Shown here piece after piece: positions 5,853 through 9,925 of a DNA stretch of 9,925 nt (position 1 is the stretch's first letter; every line of letters starts with the position of its first letter). Source of the stretch: Clostridiales bacterium (GTDB lineage Bacteria > Bacillota > Clostridia > Lachnospirales > Lachnospiraceae); the NCBI GenBank assembly GCA_019418195.1, contig DYCJ01000065.1, positions 1-9,925 on the forward strand, given 5' to 3'. The position numbers and the translations under genes were made by a program. Under the pieces are notes generated by a model. That model saw only the letters and a list, made by a program, of their open reading frames with translations, ran no database searches and was not told the DNA's origin.

Positions 5853-6422
5853 ATGGGAAATATTTGGCATGATATCAGTGAGGATCGTATTTTCCCGACA
5901 GATTTTATCTCTGTGATCGAGATTTCTAAGGGAAGCAAGAAGAAATATGAGCTGGATAAGGAGACGGGTCTCATTATTCTGGACAGAGTTCTGTATACAT
6001 CGACACATTATCCGATGAATTACGGCTTTATTCCGAGGACGCTGGGGGATGACGGTGATCCGCTGGATGTGCTGGTCATGTGTTCGGAGCCGCTGGAACC
6101 AATGACTCTGGTCAGATGCTATCCGATCGGTGTCATGAAGATGACAGACGGCGGAGCAGGAGATGAAAAAGTTATCGCGATCCCGTGGGCAGACCCGACT
6201 TATGAGGCGTATACGGATATCTCAGAACTGCCGAAACATATTTTTGACGAGATCCGGCATTTCTTCAGTGTATATAAAGATCTGGAAGGAAAAAAGACTG
6301 CAGTGAACGAGTTCGAGGGCGCGCTTGGAGCTGTGCAGGTCATTGAAGAATGTATAGACAGATATAAAGAGAAATACGGTAAGCCTGATGCAGCGACAGA
6401 GGAGAAAAACGAAGAAAAATAG
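5853..6422 (+). CDS. ppa: Inorganic pyrophosphatase, family I (soluble)
   Basis: Hydrolyses inorganic pyrophosphate to two phosphates in the cytosol, pulling biosynthetic reactions forward. The 189-residue protein carries the family I signature [11 protein letters not shown], with Asp 67, 69 and 72 as metal ligands. It also has the substrate-site segments [16 protein letters not shown] (Lys 31 region), ILDR (Arg 45), [10 protein letters not shown] (Tyr 57) and [12 protein letters not shown] (Asp 99 and 104). All expected catalytic residues are present and the length suits the family; the Lys/Glu-rich tail after 175 is extra. The start has a perfect AGGAGG site. It lies 28 bases after the HPr-like gene and is probably co-transcribed with it. 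Identification is secure. Confidence 0.95.
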   Translation: MGNIWHDISEDRIFPTDFISVIEISKGSKKKYELDKETGLIILDRVLYTSTHYPMNYGFIPRTLGDDGDPLDVLVMCSEPLEPMTLVRCYPIGVMKMTDGGAGDEKVIAIPWADPTYEAYTDISELPKHIFDEIRHFFSVYKDLEGKKTAVNEFEGALGAVQVIEECIDRYKEKYGKPDAATEEKNEEK

Positions 6423-6486
6423 TCAGCTGCAGCGGCATCAGCGGACATCGGACATTACATAGGAAATAAAAAGGAGAGACAGCATT

Positions 6487-6813
6487 ATGGAAAAATTCAG
6501 CGACAATATCAAAAAGGTAATACTTGCAGGAATCGGGGCTGTGGCTGTCACGGCGGAAAAGTCGAAGGATCTGTTAGACGAGATGGTAGAGAAGGGCGAG
6601 CTGACAGTCGAGCAGGGCAAAGTACTCAATGAGGAACTAAAGCACAATATCAAGCAGAAGGTACAGGAGGCAACAGCGAAAAAAGAAGAGGATAAGTCTG
6701 TATCTGACAGTGATATCTCAGATCTGCTCAGCAGGATGACGCCGGAGCAGATTGCGGCGCTCAAAGAACAGCTTGCGGATAAAGAAACAGCAGAGGAAGA
6801 TAAAGACGAATGA
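6487..6813 (+). CDS. Phasin-family-like small helical protein
   Basis: A 108-residue, highly charged helical protein. Residues 8-24 (IKKVILAGIGAVAVTAE) form an amphipathic or weakly hydrophobic helix, followed by KSKDLLDEMVEKGELTVEQGK and a heptad-like stretch up to about 65. An acidic linker (DKSVSDSDI) then leads to a terminal helix LLSRMTPEQIAALKEQL. This layout is that of phasin-family (PhaF/PhaI-like) proteins, and such a gene is commonly next to an AarF/UbiB gene in clostridia. No polyhydroxyalkanoate synthesis genes are seen here, so a granule role is not supported. Its stop overlaps the AarF start (ATGA), so the two are translationally coupled and may work together at the membrane. 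It has an AAAAGGAGA ribosome site. The function is unknown. Confidence 0.75.
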   Translation: MEKFSDNIKKVILAGIGAVAVTAEKSKDLLDEMVEKGELTVEQGKVLNEELKHNIKQKVQEATAKKEEDKSVSDSDISDLLSRMTPEQIAALKEQLADKETAEEDKDE

Positions 6814-8396
6814 GTACGATAGAGCCGATCGAATACAATTCGAGACTGCGCGAGATCACTGCTGTGTTGAGAAAACATAATATTACACGGGGAGTCACTC
6901 CGAAGAAACTGCGGGCCATCCTTGAGGATCTGGGACCGACATTTATCAAACTGGGGCAGATCATGTCCATGCATTCGGACATCCTGCCGAAACGGTACTG
7001 TGATGAATTGATGCTGCTGCGTTCGGAAGTGACTCCGATGCCGTTTGAGGAAGTGATCTCTGTGATCGAAGGGTCCTATGGCCGCTCATGGAAGAGGGTA
7101 TTTTCTTCCATAGAAGAGAAGCCACAGGGCTCTGCTTCTATTGCACAGGTGCACAGGGCAGTCCTTAAAAGCGGAGAAGATGTAGTCGTAAAGGTCCAGC
7201 GTAAAGGGATTTACGAGAAGATGGCAAGAGATATCGACCTTCTTCATAAGGCTGTAAAGCTGATGCCGCCGATCAGTATCAAGGGAATGGCGGATCTGGA
7301 CCTTGTGCTGGATGAAATGTGGTCTGTGACAAGGGATGAGATGAATTTCCTTACAGAAGCGGCAAATATGGAAGAATTTGCCCGCAGGAATAAGGAAGTC
7401 AGCTTTGTGGGCACTCCGATTCTCTACCAGCAGTATACAACGGTCAATGTGCTTGTCATGGAGTACATCGACGGATTCGGGATCGATGACAAAGATGCAC
7501 TGATCGAGCACGGATACGACCTGAAAGAGATCGGAAGCAAACTGGTCGATAACTATATCAAGCAGGTCATGGATGACGGGTTCTTTCATGCGGACCCCCA
7601 TTCCGGCAATGTAAAGATCCGGGAAGGCAAGATAATCTGGATCGACATGGGGATGATGGGCCGTCTGACAGAGCATGACCGTGAGATGATCGGAAAAGCG
7701 ATACAGGGCGTCGCTTTGAACGATGTCGGACTGATCGAGCAGGCGGTGCTCGCCATTGGAGAGTTTAAAGAGCGTCCGGATCAGAGGAAACTTTACGAGG
7801 ATATTGAGAGTCTCCTCATGAAATACGGGAATACAGAGATGGGGCAGATCAATGTGGCTGCGGTCATGACGGATCTGATGGACGTCATGAAGAATAACAA
7901 GATCAAGATGCCTCACGGTCTTACGATGCTTGCGCGGGGATTGACGCATATGGAGGGCGTGCTGGCGGATATCGCGCCTGATATCAACATGGTGGAGATT
8001 GCGACTGCTCATATGTCGGGAGAATTTTTCCGTAACTTCGATTTAAAAAAAGAGTTGAAAAGCAGCGGAAAGAGTGTGCTCAGATCTTTCAGAAAAGCAT
8101 TGGATATCCCGTCTATGGTTTCGGATATGATGAGCGGATATCTGAAAGGACAGGCTAAAGTGAATTTAGATCTCCAGGTGACAGATGAGCTGGCGCAGCT
8201 TCTGCGCCGCCTGGTGAGAAATATTGTTATGGGACTGTGGGTGATGGCGCTCCTTATCAGCTCCAGTATCATCTGCACGACCGATATGACGCCCAAAATT
8301 CTCGGCATCCCGGCGCTGGGGGCATTCGGATATATGATGGCATTCGTCATCATGATGTATGTGTTTATCAGGCACGTGCTGACGCGCAAGAAATAA
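6810..8396 (+). CDS. AarF/ABC1/UbiB-family atypical protein kinase-like protein
   Basis: A 528-residue member of the UbiB/ADCK family, atypical kinases or ATPases tied in other organisms to quinone or lipid handling at membranes. Landmarks in order are the KxGQ motif (FIKLGQIMS, Lys 47), the loop GSASIAQVHRA (108-117), the ATP-site lysine in VVVKVQ (Lys 128), the family segment MNFLTEAANM (178-187), the hinge VLVMEYIDG, the catalytic HADPHSGN (260-267) and the metal-binding IDMGMMG (Asp 279, with Met where many homologues have Phe). Two membrane helices end the protein (about 471-490 and 498-524). All core residues are present, so it is probably active. It overlaps the phasin-like gene by four bases and the lipid kinase gene follows 19 bases later. 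In an anaerobe probably lacking quinones its substrate is unknown, so I do not call it ubiB. Confidence 0.92.
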   Translation: MSTIEPIEYNSRLREITAVLRKHNITRGVTPKKLRAILEDLGPTFIKLGQIMSMHSDILPKRYCDELMLLRSEVTPMPFEEVISVIEGSYGRSWKRVFSSIEEKPQGSASIAQVHRAVLKSGEDVVVKVQRKGIYEKMARDIDLLHKAVKLMPPISIKGMADLDLVLDEMWSVTRDEMNFLTEAANMEEFARRNKEVSFVGTPILYQQYTTVNVLVMEYIDGFGIDDKDALIEHGYDLKEIGSKLVDNYIKQVMDDGFFHADPHSGNVKIREGKIIWIDMGMMGRLTEHDREMIGKAIQGVALNDVGLIEQAVLAIGEFKERPDQRKLYEDIESLLMKYGNTEMGQINVAAVMTDLMDVMKNNKIKMPHGLTMLARGLTHMEGVLADIAPDINMVEIATAHMSGEFFRNFDLKKELKSSGKSVLRSFRKALDIPSMVSDMMSGYLKGQAKVNLDLQVTDELAQLLRRLVRNIVMGLWVMALLISSSIICTTDMTPKILGIPALGAFGYMMAFVIMMYVFIRHVLTRKK

Positions 8397-8415
8397 AAAG
8401 GAATTGAAAGAAGCT

Positions 8416-8793
8416 ATGAAGAAAAGAAAAAATCCCATTACAGAGAGCTTCGGATATGCATTTGAGGGAATATGGACAGGGATACGCAATGAACGGAATA
8501 TGAAGATACACTGTCTCGCCATCATTTTTGTCACACTGGCAGGGACATTATTTCAGATCACCGCCACACAGTGGTGCATCTGCCTTTTGCTGTTCGCTCT
8601 GGTTGCTGCTCTGGAACTGGTGAATACTGCGATAGAAGCAGTGGTGGACCTTGTGACAGAAGAGAAAAAGCCATTGGCGAAGATTGCAAAAGATACAGCA
8701 GCAGGGGCAGTGCTGTTTGCAGCGATTATATCAGTGATCATTGGCTGTATCATATTTCTGCCATATGTATTGGAACTGCTGAGTAAGATATGA
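8416..8793 (+). CDS. dgkA: Diacylglycerol kinase / undecaprenol kinase family protein
   Basis: A small integral membrane lipid kinase of 125 residues that phosphorylates diacylglycerol or, as usual in Gram-positive bacteria, undecaprenol, which feeds lipid carrier recycling for cell wall synthesis. The family signature ELVNTAIEAVVD (67-78) is complete, along with RNERNMKIH (24-32) and AKDTAAGAVL (91-100). Three hydrophobic helices are visible at about 31-48, 52-68 and 95-117. I chose ATG 8416, giving the typical MKKRKNP start. A TTG at 8404 would add four residues but lies right against the GGAA. The ribosome site (AAAAGG at 8396-8401) is 14 bases from the ATG, rather far, so expression may depend on coupling with the AarF gene 19 bases upstream. 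The family is certain; the lipid substrate is not. Confidence 0.92.
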   Translation: MKKRKNPITESFGYAFEGIWTGIRNERNMKIHCLAIIFVTLAGTLFQITATQWCICLLLFALVAALELVNTAIEAVVDLVTEEKKPLAKIAKDTAAGAVLFAAIISVIIGCIIFLPYVLELLSKI

Positions 8794-8837
8794 TACAATA
8801 ACTGAGCGGGTGTGTCGTCCGGCGCATATCCGGGTTA

Positions 8838-8865
8838 CTGACAGAAAAGCGTTATATCATATATG
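8838..8865 (+). promoter_or_regulatory. Possible promoter of the SseB-family gene
   Basis: CTGACA (8838-8843) is followed after 16 bases by TATATG (8860-8865), a moderate match to SigA consensus. A start of transcription near 8872 would lie after the ATG at 8863 and before the ATG at 8902, in line with the later start. The evidence is weak. Confidence 0.35.
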
Positions 8866-8884
8866 GATATAAAAGCGGCACAGA

Positions 8885-8890
8885 GAAAGG
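8885..8890 (+). promoter_or_regulatory. Ribosome binding site favouring the SseB-family start at 8902
   Basis: GAAAGG lies 11 bases before ATG 8902. The in-frame ATG at 8863 has only AT-rich sequence before it and no Shine-Dalgarno match. Confidence 0.45.
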
Positions 8891-8901
8891 AAAGACAGAA
8901 A

Positions 8902-9693
8902 ATGAGCGATAACAGTACAACAGTCACAAAGCAGGAGACGCTTGCGGCTCTCAGAAATCCGGGAGAACTTTACGTTGTCATGTCGGCAGTGACAAAGCTC
9001 CCCTTTGTGAAATGTGACGATGAGACATATGACGATGAAATATTCCTGTACTACAGAGTAGAGGATGTAAAGGAGAAGGCACAGGAACTTTTGCAAGAAA
9101 AGTATCTGACAGCAGTTGCAAAACTGGAAGATAAACAGCTTCTTCCGTTCTATACAAGTCTGTATACGATCGGGGTCAACTGTCTTGCCGTAAATCACGG
9201 TACAGATACTCAGATCAGTATTCAGCTTTCAGATCTGGTCGTGAGAAAGGATCCGGAACAGCTTCCCGATGGAAAGAAACTTCTGGAAAATCCGGCGCTG
9301 CAGCTGACATCCATCTACTTCATGCAGGAGATGCGCCGCCAGGAGAAGCCTCAGCCGACGGAAGAGTTAAAAGAGCTTCAGGAAGAACTGCTTGCCCATT
9401 ACAGCAAAGCATCCTTTATCATTGGGATTCAGGAAGACAAGCAGATCCCGGTCTTGAAACAGAAAAACGGCGATATCTATCAGCCGATCTTTACGGATCT
9501 GCTGGAGTTTCAGAAATTTGCCAAAGACAAGAAGATGCGGACTGCGGTTGTTTCTGCCGCAAAGATTCCGGACATACTGGTCGGACAGGCAAAAGGCGTA
9601 GTGATCAATCCCCTGGGCGTCAATGTTCAGCTTCAGGTGGCAAAGAGGAAGAAACCGGAAGCTGAACCGGCTAAACCGGAAGCTGACGCTTAG
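8902..9693 (+). CDS. SseB-family protein
   Basis: A 263-residue cytosolic protein with no signal peptide or membrane helix. The second half (about residues 145-250: SFIIGIQEDKQIPVLKQ, DIYQPIFTDLLEFQKF, AKGVVINPLGVNVQL) shows the SseB N-terminal domain pattern, a fold named after an enhanced serine sensitivity gene whose biochemical role is unsettled. The first half (about 8-110: GELYVVMSAVTKLPFV, then the end LAVNHGTDTQISIQLSDL) looks like a divergent second copy of the same domain, so the protein may be a tandem. The tail is Lys/Glu/Pro/Ala-rich and probably disordered. ATG 8902 is preferred over ATG 8863 on its ribosome site. It stands alone after the lipid kinase gene, and its last 23 bases overlap the convergent sugar kinase gene. 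The family call is good; the function is unknown. Confidence 0.8.
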   Translation: MSDNSTTVTKQETLAALRNPGELYVVMSAVTKLPFVKCDDETYDDEIFLYYRVEDVKEKAQELLQEKYLTAVAKLEDKQLLPFYTSLYTIGVNCLAVNHGTDTQISIQLSDLVVRKDPEQLPDGKKLLENPALQLTSIYFMQEMRRQEKPQPTEELKELQEELLAHYSKASFIIGIQEDKQIPVLKQKNGDIYQPIFTDLLEFQKFAKDKKMRTAVVSAAKIPDILVGQAKGVVINPLGVNVQLQVAKRKKPEAEPAKPEADA

Positions 9694-9925
9694 ACAGATG
9701 TCCGAAAGCAGATAATGCACAGAGAGAGGCCCCATATGCGGCCTCTTCTTCATTTTGTACGATCGTAAGAGGCATATGGAAACGCTCTTCAAGTATCTGC
9801 TGAAAGGCTCTGTTTTGTCTTACAGCATTGCCGGAGGCAATAAGTTTTGTCTTATGTGTGCCGGTGCCTGTCTCGATCAGGTGATATAGTTCATACAGCT
9901 CTTCAGCCATTCCGTTTAAGACGCC
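9671..9925 (-). CDS. FGGY-family carbohydrate kinase, C-terminal part (sedoheptulokinase-like)
   Basis: Only the last 84 or so residues are in the window; the frame runs open past 9925 and the upstream codons GVLNG continue the family pattern before MAEELYELYHL, so the ATG at 9910 is not the start. FGGY kinases phosphorylate sugars using ATP. The visible part carries the C-terminal ATP-binding segment LIASGNAVRQNRAFQQILEE and the family end block EEEAAYGASLCAL. The SGNAVRQN and EEEAAYGA spelling is closest, from memory, to sedoheptulokinases rather than xylulo- or glycerol kinases, but that subfamily call is tentative. The stop (TAG on the minus strand) lies within the 3' end of the SseB-family gene, a tail-to-tail overlap of 23 bases. 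Confidence 0.8.
   Translation of the reverse strand, partial: GVLNGMAEELYELYHLIETGTGTHKTKLIASGNAVRQNRAFQQILEERFHMPLTIVQNEEEAAYGASLCALSAFGHLSKRQLPV
9725..9756 (+). terminator. Possible rho-independent terminator of the SseB-family gene
   Basis: AGAGGCC (9725-9731) pairs with GGCCTCT (9740-9746) around an 8-base loop, followed by the T-rich TCTTCATTTT. It begins 32 bases after the SseB stop. It lies inside the coding sequence of the convergent kinase (the EEAAYGAS region), so the hairpin may be a by-product of codons, and the T-run is interrupted. Confidence 0.45.

Noticed and set aside
7086..8012. 308-codon open frame on the minus strand
   Set aside because: Antisense to the AarF/UbiB gene, rich in His/Asp/Leu from reverse codons, with no recognisable domain.
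8820..8834. CCGG-7-CCGG hairpin after the lipid kinase gene as a terminator
   Set aside because: The stem has only four base pairs and no T-run follows.
8830..8863. SseB-family start at ATG 8863
   Set aside because: No Shine-Dalgarno sequence precedes it, and a possible -10 element overlaps it; ATG 8902 is better placed.
1..9925. Mobile elements, CRISPR arrays, tRNA or rRNA genes
   Set aside because: No transposase or integrase motifs, repeat arrays or RNA gene signatures were found on either strand, and gene-free gaps are all under about 250 bases.

Overview
The window looks like the chromosome of an obligately anaerobic, Gram-positive clostridium, most likely a Lachnospiraceae-type gut organism. 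The grounds are moderate GC, strong AGGAGG-type ribosome sites, an [FeFe]-hydrogenase with a SpoIIE-type phosphatase, an ECF sigma/anti-sigma pair of clostridial type, and a phasin-like/AarF gene pair. No RNA genes, insertion sequences, CRISPR arrays, prophage genes or origin were seen. Species is not assignable by eye.

Layout. (1) 1-323, plus strand: 3' end of folK (folate synthesis). (2) 313-2304, minus strand: an ECF sigma factor gene followed by its likely membrane anti-sigma gene, preceded by a good ECF-type promoter (TGAAAC, 17 bp, CGTCTA), so the pair probably controls itself. (3) 2554-5501, plus strand: a putative hydrogen/redox-sensing module. It is a HydS-like [FeFe]-hydrogenase with two N-terminal 4Fe-4S clusters, an H-cluster domain, a further Fe-S motif, a PAS domain and a helical tail, followed by a SpoIIE/PP2C-family phosphatase. 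The hydrogenase frame is broken by one in-frame TAG at 3202-3204, between H-cluster motifs L2 and L3. (4) 5567-6422: an HPr-like phosphocarrier with His15 but lysine in place of regulatory Ser46, then a family I inorganic pyrophosphatase. (5) 6487-8793: a phasin-like small helical protein, an AarF/UbiB-family atypical kinase overlapping it by ATGA, and a DgkA-family lipid kinase, probably one operon. (6) 8902-9693: an SseB-family protein. (7) 9671-9925, minus strand: C-terminal part of an FGGY sugar kinase, sedoheptulokinase-like, overlapping the SseB gene tail to tail.

The most unusual part is the sensory hydrogenase-phosphatase pair. Its logic would be an H-cluster reading H2 or redox state, a PAS/helical relay, and a phosphatase acting on an unknown phosphoprotein. 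The nonsense codon would stop H-cluster assembly in a single chain. Either the sensor has recently been lost in this strain, the base is a sequencing error, or two fragments are made; a Shine-Dalgarno-like GAGGA lies 7 bases before an ATG just after the stop. The rest is mainly housekeeping and lipid/envelope metabolism.
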